Assembly (NCBI GenBank): GCA_036389135.1
Contig: DASVQP010000028.1
Coordinates: forward strand, 20,032-84,031
Direction of reading: 5' to 3'
Length of the DNA stretch: 64,000 bases
Origin: Longimicrobium sp.
GTDB lineage: Bacteria > Gemmatimonadota > Gemmatimonadetes > Longimicrobiales > Longimicrobiaceae
Shown in pieces: positions 7,489 through 15,904 of the stretch. Both the position numbers and the translations under genes were made by a program. The stretch's first letter is position 1. The number at the start of each line of letters is the position of its first letter. A model generated the notes under the pieces. The model did no database searches. It saw only the letters and a list, made by a program, of their open reading frames with translations, and was not told the DNA's origin.

Positions 7489-7935
7489 CTACGACCCCAT
7501 AGACTGCTTCACCAGCAGGTCGTGGGTCGCCTTCTGGGCGGGGGAGAGCTTGGCGGGGATGCCGACGATGATCGCGGGTTGCGAGGGTGCGTCAGGGAGG
7601 TGGAGGACGAGGTGGTCCGGGGGGACGGGGCGCGCGTATTCGGAGGCGCGGCCCGTGGGGTCGATCTGGACGGTGCGCCCTTTCGCGGCCAGCGTCGCGA
7701 GGACGCGGCCGTACTCCAGCCACTCCGCGCGCGGGTCCGAATCCTCAGAGGCCACCGCGGGGATCAGCTGCTCCTCGAAGTAGGCGCGCGCCCGGCGAAA
7801 GGCTTCGGGATTCGCGTCCCTGAGCGCCACCATCTGCTTGCGGTAAAACTCGCGGGGGTCGCGGGCGCCGGCCTGCTGCAGGGCGCTCTCGAAGCGGGCA
7901 TCGGCGCGGGCGCGGAGGTCGGGCGGTGCGGGCAT
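7489..7935 (-). CDS. hypothetical protein
   Basis: 148-aa soluble protein. The N-terminal half is helical and charged (ESALQQAGARDPREFYRKQMV), and the C-terminal half is proline-rich with a short strand (HLVLHLPDAPSQPAIIVGIP) and a terminal helix KATHDLLVKQSMGS. I do not recognise it. The start is uncertain: no clear Shine-Dalgarno precedes the ATG at 7935, and the longer frame upstream runs into the divergent promoter region of the next gene. Confidence 0.55.
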   Translation of the reverse strand: MPAPPDLRARADARFESALQQAGARDPREFYRKQMVALRDANPEAFRRARAYFEEQLIPAVASEDSDPRAEWLEYGRVLATLAAKGRTVQIDPTGRASEYARPVPPDHLVLHLPDAPSQPAIIVGIPAKLSPAQKATHDLLVKQSMGS

Positions 7936-8155
7936 CGGCGGCTCGGTGGCGGTGAACGCGGGCGGCAAAACTACCCCGGCACACCCGCCCGCGCAAAGTC
8001 CGGCGCACACCGCGCGCGCATCTCCATCACCATCGCACTGAGCAGGCAGGGCACGTGGTGTTGGGGAGTGTCGGCCGAAAGGCGCGCGCCTCTGGTGCGG
8101 GGAACGAAACTTGTAGCGTGATGGCGCCTTACATTCGCACACACAGGGAGGTCGC

Positions 8156-8710
8156 ATGGTTCAGCCGATTCCGTTCCCCCGCACTGGCGACGACGGCGGC
8201 GGTGGCGCGTCGGACACGCTGGAGCTCTCGTGGGAGCTGTTCGGCGAGCTCTGCCGCGCCCTGGCCATCCGTGTGGCGCACGAGTACGAACCAGACCTGG
8301 TGATCGGCATTGCCACGGCGGGAGTGATCCCCGCCGCGACCGTCGCGGGGATCCTGCAGGTGGAGTTCGAGTCGATGAAGATCTCGCGGCGCGACGGCAG
8401 CGCGGTCGCCCGTCCCGCGCCGTCGGTCCTCTCCTCGGCGCCGCCGCGCGCGCGCGGGCGGCGCGTGCTGATCGTGGACGAGCTCACCACCAGCGGCGAC
8501 ACGCTGCGGCTGGCCCTCGCCGCCGTGCGGGAGGTGGGCGCGGCGGAGGTGCGCACCGCCACCTCCTTCGTGCGCCCCGGCGGCTACCGCCCCGACTTCT
8601 TTGCCCTGGAGACCCCGGCGCTCATCGTCTTCCCCTGGGACCGCCAGGTGATCGAGCGCGGGGAGCTGGTGACCCCGTCCATCTACACGGGGCCGATCCT
8701 CCACGCCTAG
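8156..8710 (+). CDS. phosphoribosyltransferase-family protein
   Basis: 184-aa cytosolic PRTase. The PRPP-binding loop is RVLIVDELTTSGDTLRLA (about residues 102-119) and the pyrophosphate-loop region is VIGIATAGVIPA near 50. The fold acts on purine, pyrimidine or related bases using PRPP. The EYEPDLVIGIATAG opening and FFALETPALIVFPWD ending resemble xanthine/guanine-type and ComF-like PRTases; the substrate cannot be fixed. GGGAGG lies six bases before the ATG. Its stop overlaps the stop of the convergent lipoprotein gene at a shared CTAG (8707-8710). Confidence 0.8.
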   Translation: MVQPIPFPRTGDDGGGGASDTLELSWELFGELCRALAIRVAHEYEPDLVIGIATAGVIPAATVAGILQVEFESMKISRRDGSAVARPAPSVLSSAPPRARGRRVLIVDELTTSGDTLRLALAAVREVGAAEVRTATSFVRPGGYRPDFFALETPALIVFPWDRQVIERGELVTPSIYTGPILHA

Positions 8711-9054
8711 CGGGTGTTGGGGCAGTCGCGCTCCGTGGTCCTCCGCAGCTCCAGCACCTCGATGACGCGGAACTCGTGGTCGTTGGCCTGGTTGTGCCCG
8801 TAGCGGCCGCGCGGCCCCAGCCCGCCGCGGAGGCGCGCGAACACGTTCGCGTACGGCGCCCCGGCCGCCGAGTCGTAGCGCGCGCGCATCTTCTGCGTCA
8901 TGATGGGGAGCCAGTTCTCCATCGACTGGCAGGGGCGGAAGGAGGCCGTCTCGAATCCCAGCGAGAGACGGCCTTCCACCACGATGGCATCCGCGGAAGT
9001 CCCATCGCGGCACCCCGCCGCGAGCACCAGCGCACACACGAGCAGACGCCTCAT
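8707..9054 (-). CDS. small lipoprotein of unknown function
   Basis: 115 aa with signal MRRLLVCALVLAAGC (lipobox LAAGC, Cys15). The mature part has two further Cys (FRPCQSM and RDCPNTR), which could pair, and a basic glycine-rich middle (RLRGGLGPRGRYGHNQ). No family recognised. It overlaps the convergent PRTase gene by four bases (CTAG). Confidence 0.65.
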   Translation of the reverse strand: MRRLLVCALVLAAGCRDGTSADAIVVEGRLSLGFETASFRPCQSMENWLPIMTQKMRARYDSAAGAPYANVFARLRGGLGPRGRYGHNQANDHEFRVIEVLELRRTTERDCPNTR

Positions 9055-9145
9055 TGCCTGACCTCCTGGAGTGGTCGAATGCGGCGGGCACCGCGACCGC
9101 CGCTCCCCATCAACGCCCACGCGGCCCGCGTGTGACACCCGGCCC

Positions 9146-10201
9146 ATGAAGACCCTCCTCCGCGCCCGCCTCCTCCTGGCGGCCCTGGCCCTCGCCGCAT
9201 GCGCCACGACGGGAACCCGCACCTCCGCCGGGCAGCTCGTCCGCGACACCGTGGACGCGCCCTCGCTGGCGGGGAACCGGCTGGGCGACCCGGCGCGGCG
9301 CGAGGCGCTGGTGTACCTGCCGCCCGGCTACAGCACGGGAAACCGCCGCTACCCCACGCTCTACGTGCTGCACGGCTTCGACGCGCCGCTCCAGGCGTTC
9401 GAGACGGGTCGGGTGCCCATCCGGGTGCTGATGGACTCGCTGGTCGCGGCGGGGCGCGCGCGTGCCATGATCGTGGTGGTCCCTGATGCTCGAAACGCGT
9501 ACGGCGGCGCCTTCTACAGCAACTCGCCCGTAGCGGGGAGCTGGGAGGACTTCGTGGCGCGCGACCTGGTAGCGCACATGGACCTTCGTTACCGCACCCT
9601 TCCTCGCGCCGCATCTCGCGGGATCGAGGGGCACTCGATGGGCGGCTACGGCGCGCTGACCCTGGCGGCGCGCCACCCGGACGTCTTCGGCGCGGTGTAC
9701 GCCGCGTCACCGTGCTGCTTCGGCCCGCGCATGATGGACGACCTAGCCCCCTTCTGGCCCGCCGCCCTTTCCCTCACCGACCGCGATGCGGTGGGTGCGG
9801 CCAGCTTCCAGGCGCGCCTGATCCTGGGCCTCGCCACCGCCCTCACGCCGGCAGCGGAGCGCGCGCCGCTCTTCGTCGATCTCCCCTTTCGGCACGACGC
9901 GGACGGCGTCTTGATGATGCGCAACGAGCCCGCCTACTCCCGCTGGACCGGCCTCACACCGTCATCGCTGGTGCGCGCGAACGCCGATGGCCTGCGCCGG
10001 CTGCGCGGCATCCGCTTCGACGTGGGCACCTCGGACGCCTTCACCCACATCCTCCCCAACCTGCGCGAGCTTTCCGCCGCGCTGGACTCCGCCGGCATCC
10101 GCCACACCTTGCAGCCCTATCCCGGCGACCACGTCAGCGGCCTCCGTCCCCGCTTCGCCTCCGAGGTGATCCCTTTCTTCTCGGCCACCCTCCAGTACTG
10201 A
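9146..10201 (+). CDS. lipoprotein esterase (alpha/beta hydrolase, esterase D/FrsA-like)
   Basis: 351 aa. Signal MKTLLRARLLLAALALAAC with lipobox (Cys19) predicts membrane anchoring outside the cytoplasm. The PF00756-type esterase fold shows YPTLYVLHGFDAPL (oxyanion), nucleophile in GHSMGGYGAL, and the C-terminal His in YPGDHVSGL; the Asp is probably in VGTSDAFT. Such enzymes hydrolyse acyl or feruloyl esters or act as siderophore esterases; the substrate here is unknown. ATG at 9146 is set by the signal peptide. Confidence 0.85.
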   Translation: MKTLLRARLLLAALALAACATTGTRTSAGQLVRDTVDAPSLAGNRLGDPARREALVYLPPGYSTGNRRYPTLYVLHGFDAPLQAFETGRVPIRVLMDSLVAAGRARAMIVVVPDARNAYGGAFYSNSPVAGSWEDFVARDLVAHMDLRYRTLPRAASRGIEGHSMGGYGALTLAARHPDVFGAVYAASPCCFGPRMMDDLAPFWPAALSLTDRDAVGAASFQARLILGLATALTPAAERAPLFVDLPFRHDADGVLMMRNEPAYSRWTGLTPSSLVRANADGLRRLRGIRFDVGTSDAFTHILPNLRELSAALDSAGIRHTLQPYPGDHVSGLRPRFASEVIPFFSATLQY

Positions 10202-10210
10202 AACGGCGCC

Positions 10211-10296
10211 CCACACGGAGACACAGAGGGTACGGCGAGAACGGCAGGAGGTTTTCTCTGCGTCTTGTAGTTCCCTCTGCGCCCTCTGTGTGAGAC
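10211..10296. repeat. R1 repeat, complete dyad
   Basis: Left arm CCACACGGAGACACAGAGGG (10211-10230) and right arm CCCTCTGCGCCCTCTGTGTG (from 10273). It begins 10 bp after the esterase stop, between convergent genes. Confidence 0.8.
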
Positions 10297-10321
10297 TTTT
10301 CGCGACCCCGCGGTAATGACA

Positions 10322-10358
10322 GAGGGCCGGCTCTCCGTGTGGAAAGCCGGCCCCCTCT
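10322..10358 (-). terminator. rho gene terminator
   Basis: Stem AGCCGGCCC / GGGCCGGCT plus flanking GAGG/CCTC pairs, located 25 bp after the rho stop on its 3' side. Confidence 0.65.
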
Positions 10359-10382
10359 CGCACCCGCGGAAAAAACGACGCC

Positions 10383-11633
10383 TCAGCCGCGCGCCATCGA
10401 GTCCAGGAAGTCCTTGTTGGCCTTGGTCTTCTTCATCCGCGTGAGGAGGAAGTCGATCGACTCGGCCGGGGCCATGTCCGAGAGGAAGTTGCGCAGCAGG
10501 TAGACGCGCGTGAGCTCCAGCTCGCTGAGGAGGAGGTCTTCGCGGCGCGTGCCCGAGCGGTTGATGTCGATCGCCGGGAAGATGCGCTTGTCCGCGATGT
10601 GGCGGTCGAGCACCAGCTCCATGTTGCCGGTCCCCTTGAACTCCTCAAAGATCACCTCGTCCATCCGGCTCCCCGTCTCCACCAGCGCCGTGGCGACGAT
10701 GGTGAGCGAGCCGCCCTCCTCGATGTTCCGCGCCGCGCCGAAGAATCGCTTCGGCTTGTGCAGCGCGTTGGCGTCCACACCGCCGGAGAGGATCTTACCG
10801 GAGTGCGGCACCGTCACGTTGTAGGCGCGGGCCAGGCGGGTGATGGAGTCCAGGAGGATCACCACGTCGCGGCCGTGCTCCACCAGGCGCTTGGCCTTCT
10901 CCAGCACCATCTCCGCCACCTGCGTGTGCCGGTCGGCCGGCTCGTCGAAGGTGGACGAGATCACCTCGGCGCGGACGTTCTCCTGCATGTCCGTCACCTC
11001 CTCGGGCCGCTCGTCGATGAGCAGCACGATGAGGTGCACCTCGGGGTGGTTCTCGGTGATGGCGTTGGCCATCTTCTGCATCAGGATCGTCTTGCCGGCC
11101 TTGGGCGGCGCCACGATCAGCCCGCGCTGCCCCTTGCCCAGCGGCGCGATCAGGTCCATCACGCGCATCGACAGGTCGGCCGAGGGCGCTTCCAGCTTGA
11201 CGCGCTGGTCCGGGTAGCGGGGGCGCAGGTTGTCGAAGGCGATGCGGTGCTTCGCCTTGTCCGGCTCGTCGCCGTTGACGCGCTCCACCTTGAGCAGCGC
11301 CAGGTACCGCTCGCCCTCCTTGGGCGGGCGCACCTGCCCCAGCACCGTGTCGCCGGTGCGCAGGTCGAAGCGCTTGATCTGGCTGGGCGAGACGTAGATG
11401 TCGTCCGGCCCGTACAGGTAGTTCCAGTCCTGCGAGCGGAGGAAGCCGTACCCCTCCGGGAGAACCTCCAGCACGCCCTCGCCGCGCAGCACGACCTCGG
11501 AGTCCAGCAGGTTCTGCTCGATGCGGTAGATAAGGTCCTGCTTGCGGAGCCCCGAGTAGTTCGAGATGTTCAGGCCTTCGGCCATCTCGTGCAGCTCGGC
11601 GATGCTCTTGGATTTTATGGTAGTGATGTCCAC
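10383..11633 (-). CDS. rho: transcription termination factor Rho
   Basis: 416-aa RNA-dependent helicase. The N-terminal Rho domain (about 1-45, [20 protein letters not shown]) is followed by the cold-shock-like RNA-binding domain with GYGFLRS, then the ATPase core: Walker A APPKAGKT, Walker [10 protein letters not shown]-loop and R-loop region [20 protein letters not shown]. Length is typical of a Rho without large insertions. GTG start at 11633, supported by the fit to Rho N-termini. It is divergent from the site-2 protease gene across 186 bp and is followed by a hairpin. Confidence 0.97.
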   Translation of the reverse strand: MDITTIKSKSIAELHEMAEGLNISNYSGLRKQDLIYRIEQNLLDSEVVLRGEGVLEVLPEGYGFLRSQDWNYLYGPDDIYVSPSQIKRFDLRTGDTVLGQVRPPKEGERYLALLKVERVNGDEPDKAKHRIAFDNLRPRYPDQRVKLEAPSADLSMRVMDLIAPLGKGQRGLIVAPPKAGKTILMQKMANAITENHPEVHLIVLLIDERPEEVTDMQENVRAEVISSTFDEPADRHTQVAEMVLEKAKRLVEHGRDVVILLDSITRLARAYNVTVPHSGKILSGGVDANALHKPKRFFGAARNIEEGGSLTIVATALVETGSRMDEVIFEEFKGTGNMELVLDRHIADKRIFPAIDINRSGTRREDLLLSELELTRVYLLRNFLSDMAPAESIDFLLTRMKKTKANKDFLDSMARG

Positions 11634-11819
11634 GTGGGTCTCCGGATGCGTCAGCGCGTCCCGCGGGTCAGGGGGTGCGATCCCGCCCGATCCGCTGGAT
11701 GGTCTTCTGAGGGGTCTGTGCGGGGAGCCAGGAAGAGGGCGGAGTGCGCCCGAGGCTTGCCTGATGGTCTATGGGGGTCAGTGGCCCCAACCTAACGCCC
11801 GCTATTTCCACGGTCAAGT

Positions 11820-12947
11820 GTGCCGTTTACACCTCTGACGGAGCTCTTCGCGTCCGTCCGGGTGGTGCGGATCGGCGACCGCGAGGTCGTCTTCGGCCTC
11901 CTACTACCCGGTGTGGCCCCGGACGGTCCAGCCGTGCGCCGCATGCTGGAGGGCTGGCCCGGGTCGCACTGGGCCTCGCCCGCCGGCGACGCCTGGGAGA
12001 TCGCCCTGGAGGTCCGCACCCGCCCGCCGCGCCGCGAGCGGTGGCTTCTGCACGCCGTCCTGCTGCTGGCGGCTCTCTTCAGCGCCACCGTTTCCGGCGC
12101 GCTGATCGCCGGCCACGATCCGCTGGGGCTGGCGGAGCGGGTGGTGCTCGGCGTGGCGCTCCCCGTGCCCACCAGGTTATACGCCGCCGCGCTCCTTCCC
12201 GGACTCCTCTTTTCTATCCCGTTGATGGGCGTGCTGCTCGGGCACGAAATGGGCCACTACGTCGCGGCGCGGCGTCACAACCTGGACGCCTCGCCGCCGT
12301 ACTTCATCCCCGCGCCCTTCATCATCAGCCTGATCGGTACGCTGGGCGCCTTCATCCGCCTGCGCTCCCCCATGCTGCACCGCCGGATGCTGATGGACGT
12401 CGGCGCGGCGGGTCCGCTGGCGGGGCTGGTCCTCGCGCTGCCGGTGGCCGCAGTCGGGATCGCGCTGAGCCGCCCGGCCGCCCTGCTCCCCGGCCTGCCG
12501 GGCCGCAACCTCTTCCCCTTCCTGGGCGTTCCGCTGCAGCTGGGCGACTCGCTGCTGTGGATGGCCCTGCGCGCCGTCTTCGCGCCGGGCGCGGAGGTGC
12601 TGATCCTACACCCGATGGCGGTGGCGGGGTGGGTGGGGCTCTTCTTCACCGCGATGAACCTCCTCCCCGTCGCCCAGCTCGACGGCGGCCACATCGTGTA
12701 CGCCCTCCTCGGGGCCCGGCGGCAGCTCGCCGTGGCGACGCTCTTCTTCGCGTCGTTGCTGGTGCAGGGGTGGTGGTGGCCCGGATGGTGGTTCTGGGCC
12801 GTGCTCATCCTCCTGATCGGCCGCGGCCGCCTGTCGCACCCGCCCGTGCTCGACCCACGCCTTCCCCTCACCCGCCGCCAGCGCGTGGCGGGGTGGGCGT
12901 GCGTCGTGTTCTTTGTGCTCGCGTTCGTACCGGCTCCGGTTTCCTGA
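11820..12947 (+). CDS. site-2 protease family (M50) membrane metalloprotease
   Basis: 375 aa with about seven membrane segments. Zinc motif HEMGH (His142, Glu143, His146) lies in a transmembrane helix and the second motif LDGG (Asp288) in another. The N-terminal 75 residues form a soluble domain (RIGDREVVFGLL..., about 10-70) as in EGY/S2P-type proteins. Family members cut substrates within the membrane, often anti-sigma factors; no anti-sigma gene is adjacent. GTG start at 11820. Divergent from rho. Confidence 0.88.
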   Translation: MPFTPLTELFASVRVVRIGDREVVFGLLLPGVAPDGPAVRRMLEGWPGSHWASPAGDAWEIALEVRTRPPRRERWLLHAVLLLAALFSATVSGALIAGHDPLGLAERVVLGVALPVPTRLYAAALLPGLLFSIPLMGVLLGHEMGHYVAARRHNLDASPPYFIPAPFIISLIGTLGAFIRLRSPMLHRRMLMDVGAAGPLAGLVLALPVAAVGIALSRPAALLPGLPGRNLFPFLGVPLQLGDSLLWMALRAVFAPGAEVLILHPMAVAGWVGLFFTAMNLLPVAQLDGGHIVYALLGARRQLAVATLFFASLLVQGWWWPGWWFWAVLILLIGRGRLSHPPVLDPRLPLTRRQRVAGWACVVFFVLAFVPAPVS

Positions 12948-12997
12948 GGGCGGCCAAGCGCGTCTCTCAGGATGACAGATGGGGGCGTGCCGGTTCC

Positions 12998-13121
12998 CGT
13001 GCAGTCCGCGAAGGCGGACTTTGGTGGTTCCAGCGGCGAATTTCATTCGCTCCTGGCCCTTTGGTCCCGACTCTTCGCTCTTGGAACCCTGTGTCTACGC
13101 ACTAACGCACTACCGCACTTC
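12998..13121. repeat. R4-like repeat followed by R5 tandem words
   Basis: GTCCGCGAAGGCGGACTTTG, GGTGGTTCCAGCGGCG and AATTTCATTCGC fit the R4 plan (12998-13058). The R5 words ACGCACTAACGCACTACCGC follow at 13095. The 12948-13240 gap also has TTGACA at 13156 without a convincing -10 box; I see no gene in it. Confidence 0.6.
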
Positions 13122-13240
13122 CCCCCGCCCTAACCGCTTCCCCACACTTCGATTCTTGACAAACCCTTACGCACCGGGGGAGATTCGGTGCGGGGCCGGG
13201 CCCGACGCGGCCCACCACGCCGCACCCCGGAGCCCCGCCG

Positions 13241-13582
13241 ATGGCACGCCACAACCGCGAAGGGGAAGGGGAGGACCAGCACGGCCGCCGCTACCGCATC
13301 GGCTACCAGCCGGACTGGCTCCGCCAGGTGAAGGTGACGTGCGACCTGGACAACGGCCGCCAGTCCACCAAGACGCTCCTCCGCAACCCGGAGCGGCCGG
13401 CGCACCCCCCCGGGCCCAGGGTGCACACGCAGGTCGACTCGGCGGAGCTGGGGCTGAGCTTCGGGCTGACGCTGCACGACGAGCGCCGCGTGGTCCGCCG
13501 CATCATCGTGGAAACCGTGATCCCCGGCGAGCGCGCCGAGACCATCTCCTTCGTCGTCTCCACCCTTCTCGACGAAGAGTAA
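13241..13582 (+). CDS. small basic hypothetical protein
   Basis: 113-aa soluble protein. The N-terminus is hydrophilic (MARHNREGEGEDQHGRRYRI), with a single Cys in VKVTCDLDNGRQ and a beta-rich C-terminal half (VRRIIVETVIPGERAETISFVVSTLL). No family recognised. It is read on the same strand as the downstream kinase, 60 bp away, and could be co-transcribed with it. TTGACA at 13156-13161 may be its -35 box. Confidence 0.6.
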   Translation: MARHNREGEGEDQHGRRYRIGYQPDWLRQVKVTCDLDNGRQSTKTLLRNPERPAHPPGPRVHTQVDSAELGLSFGLTLHDERRVVRRIIVETVIPGERAETISFVVSTLLDEE

Positions 13583-13642
13583 GACATCCTTTCCGGGACG
13601 CTTTTCCCGGCGTCATGCCAACACCTTCCGCGTGAACCCTCC

Positions 13643-14512
13643 ATGATGGTCCTGCTGGCCCAGACCGCGCCGCTCCCCTGCCCGGACACGCGCATCATGT
13701 TCGGCGTGAGCGTGGTGGTGGTGGTGAGCGTGGTGGTGTTCACCGCGGCGGTCATCGTCACGCTGCTGCGGCGCAGCGACCGCCGGCGGGCGGAGGAGGA
13801 GAAGGTCGCCGCCATCGGCACCGCGACCGCGCGCATCCTGCACCAGATCAAGAACCCGCTGCAGACCGTCGTCCTGAACGCCGACATCCTGCAGGACGAG
13901 CGCATCGTGAGCGACGCCGCCGGCCGCCGCGAGGTGTGCGAGGCCATCGTCTCCGAGAGCCAGCGGCTGGTGAGCATGCTGGACGAGCTCTCGGTGTACG
14001 CCAGCGGCGCGCGGCGCGCCCTCAGCCGCCAGCCGGTGCCGCTGCACGAGATCATCGCCCAGCTCGCGCGGCAGCAGGAGCGCGACCCCAGCATCCGCGT
14101 GGAAGCCGGCGTGCTGGGCGAGGCGGTGGTCTTCGCCGATCCGTACTACCTGCGGCAGGTGTTCGAGAACCTGGTGCGCAACGCCTGCGAGGCGATGCAG
14201 GACCAGGACGACCGCCGCCTCACCCTGCGCGTAGAATCCGCGGCGGGATCGGCGGAGGTGCGCGTGGCGGACAACGGACCGGGAATCGAGGCGGAGAAGC
14301 TGGACCAGATCTTTCAGCCGTTCGTGTCCAGCAAGGGGAAGGGGATGGGGCTGGGGCTCGCCATCTGCCGCGAGATCGTGGAGGGGCACGGCGGGCGGCT
14401 TGAGGTCGAGTCCACGCCGGGCGCCGGCTCCACTTTCATCGTACGCCTTCCGCTGTACGATGCGGCTGCGCTCGAGGCGGGCGCCGGGCGCGCGACCGAG
14501 GCCTGGGCGTGA
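13643..14512 (+). CDS. membrane sensor histidine kinase
   Basis: 289 aa. One transmembrane helix at about 20-42, then a short linker and a HisKA-type domain with the phospho-acceptor His67 in ILHQIKNPLQTV. The catalytic domain has the N box (NLVRNACEAM, Asn180), G1 DNGPGI (210-215) and G2 GKGMGLGLA (232-240). There is no extracytoplasmic sensor domain worth the name, so the input is probably membrane-proximal or via a partner. No response regulator is adjacent (orphan). It ends at a convergent R1 repeat. Confidence 0.9.
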   Translation: MMVLLAQTAPLPCPDTRIMFGVSVVVVVSVVVFTAAVIVTLLRRSDRRRAEEEKVAAIGTATARILHQIKNPLQTVVLNADILQDERIVSDAAGRREVCEAIVSESQRLVSMLDELSVYASGARRALSRQPVPLHEIIAQLARQQERDPSIRVEAGVLGEAVVFADPYYLRQVFENLVRNACEAMQDQDDRRLTLRVESAAGSAEVRVADNGPGIEAEKLDQIFQPFVSSKGKGMGLGLAICREIVEGHGGRLEVESTPGAGSTFIVRLPLYDAAALEAGAGRATEAWA

Positions 14513-14528
14513 GGCCGGCATCGTAAAA

Positions 14529-14616
14529 GCCTCACACGGAGACACGGAGGGCACTGAAAGAAGTGCAAGAGAAGTTCTCTGCGTCTTTCAGTGCCCTCCG
14601 TGTTCTCTGTGTGACG
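14529..14616. repeat. R1 repeat, complete dyad
   Basis: Arms CCTCACACGGAGACACGGAG (14530) and CTCCGTGTTCTCTGTGTGAC (ending about 14614). An inner dyad GGGCACTGAAAG / CTTTCAGTGCCC extends the stem. It lies between convergent genes, ending 8 bp from the DUF4382 stop. Confidence 0.85.
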
Positions 14617-14623
14617 CTCTTGC

Positions 14624-15556
14624 TCAGGCCGGCTTGACCTTGCAGGTGATGCCGGTGACGCTGTAGTCCACCACCACGTTCTGGCCCGAGGCCAGGGTAG
14701 CGTTGGGCACGCTCGGGGTGGCGGCGATCATCAGCGAGTCGCCGTTCGCGTAGCCCACCGGGGCGACGCCCATCGCGTAGGTGCCCGGGGTGACGTAGGC
14801 CATCTTGTAGCGCGCGTCCGCCTGCGCCTTGGCCGAGAGCGTCGTCGGGCCGGTGGCGGTCGCGGTGAAGTGCGTCACGTCCGTGGCCGCGCCGCCGCAG
14901 GCCGGGAAGGTCACGCCCGCGGCCGGGGTCACCAGCCCGCTGATGCCGCCCGAGAGCTGCACCTGGGTGACGGTGAACTGCGGGTTCAGGATGAGCTGCC
15001 CGCTCTTGCCGGCCACGTGCCCGAACGAGCGCGCCACGTCGAAGTCCAGCGCCACGATCCTGCTGTCGCCGTCCACCGTGAGGCCGGGGCTGGGGAAGCG
15101 GATCTTGTAGCCGCTCGCGCGCGACTTTCCGCTGGTCAGGTTGATGGTTCCCGTGGCGGTCATGCCGGCGGGGAGGCGGGCGCCCGGCGTAGCATACACC
15201 CGGCCGTCGCGCGTCACCACGTACGCGTCACCCACGCGCACGCGGAGCTGCGAGTAGGTGCCCGCGGGGATCACGGCGTCCCTGACCAGGTCCGCCCCGG
15301 CGCCGCCCACCAGCGTCAGCAGGTCGAAGTAGGTCGAGGTGTCGGTCGCCAGCGTGAGGCGGCCGGCCGTGGAGTCGGCATCCGACTCGCGCTGCAGGTA
15401 CAGCTCGCTGATCTGAACCTTCACTTCCTTGAAGTCGCCCGGCGCGTCCACCAGCCGGATGCTGACGCGGCTGCTGCCGCTGTCCGTGCCGCCGTCGCAG
15501 GCGCCGAGCGCCGCCGCGGCAAGGAGGGGAAGGAGGAAACGGGTGCCTTTGAACAT
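14624..15556 (-). CDS. DUF4382 lipoprotein under riboswitch control (candidate)
   Basis: 310-aa predicted lipoprotein with signal MFKGTRFLLPLLAAAALGAC (Cys20). Residues about 29-170 are a DUF4382 domain, opening with VSIRLVDAPGDFKEVKVQISEL. The C-terminal part is beta-rich (VTPAAGVTFPACGG..., ending VDYSVTGITCKVKPA), possibly an Ig/carboxypeptidase-regulatory fold. Function unknown; the family is surface-exposed in other bacteria. ATG at 15556 follows a 5' leader that folds like a GEMM riboswitch (15622-15710). A second DUF4382-type gene lies at 59866. Confidence 0.82.
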   Translation of the reverse strand: MFKGTRFLLPLLAAAALGACDGGTDSGSSRVSIRLVDAPGDFKEVKVQISELYLQRESDADSTAGRLTLATDTSTYFDLLTLVGGAGADLVRDAVIPAGTYSQLRVRVGDAYVVTRDGRVYATPGARLPAGMTATGTINLTSGKSRASGYKIRFPSPGLTVDGDSRIVALDFDVARSFGHVAGKSGQLILNPQFTVTQVQLSGGISGLVTPAAGVTFPACGGAATDVTHFTATATGPTTLSAKAQADARYKMAYVTPGTYAMGVAPVGYANGDSLMIAATPSVPNATLASGQNVVVDYSVTGITCKVKPA

Positions 15557-15621
15557 CGCTGATCTCCACGGATGTGACTGCACTGTGCCGGGTGAGCCCG
15601 GCGGCTTGCTTCCCTGACGCG

Positions 15622-15710
15622 TCACCTTTGGCGGCCGGACGATCTCCCACCCTGGCGGGAGACTCCTGGCTTTGCGGCCCCGCCTCGCGGCGGGTGTGCC
15701 ATTGTCGGGA
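15622..15710 (-). promoter_or_regulatory. GEMM-I (c-di-GMP class I-like) riboswitch candidate
   Basis: Read 5'-3' on the minus strand: GGCACACC, a P2 stem CCGCC with GCGA (GNRA) tetraloop and GGCGG, then GGCCGCAAAGCC. This mirrors the GEMM plan of GCAAACC, GNRA-capped P2 and GGGACGCAAAGCC. A P3 arm GGAGTCTCCC / GGGAGA..TCC follows, ending CCGGCCGCCAAAGG, comparable to CCGGGTTGCCGAAGG. P1 can pair TGGC with GCCA. It ends about 66 bases before the DUF4382 start. Differences from consensus are A to C in both GCAAACC and GGGACGC. Confidence 0.62.
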
Positions 15711-15820
15711 GCCGGATCGGGGACGGCACCGCCGCCCCGCTGATTCACCCCTTGACGAGCATTCGCGCGGCTGCGTCACATCAAAAGTTCGTGATCAACT
15801 GCTACACTCCTGATTCAGAA

Positions 15821-15900
15821 AACACGGCGGTACGGAAGAGCCGCGGAGAGGAAGTTCTCCGCGGCTTTCAGTGCCACTCCGTGCCCTCTGTGTGAGGCTT
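15821..15900. repeat. R1 repeat, complete dyad
   Basis: AACACGGCGGTACGGAAGAG and AGCCGCGGAGAG / CTCCGCGGCT inner arms, right end CCGTGCCCTCTGTGTGAGGC. It ends 5 bp before the rsgA stop. Confidence 0.8.
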
Positions 15901-15904
15901 CGTT

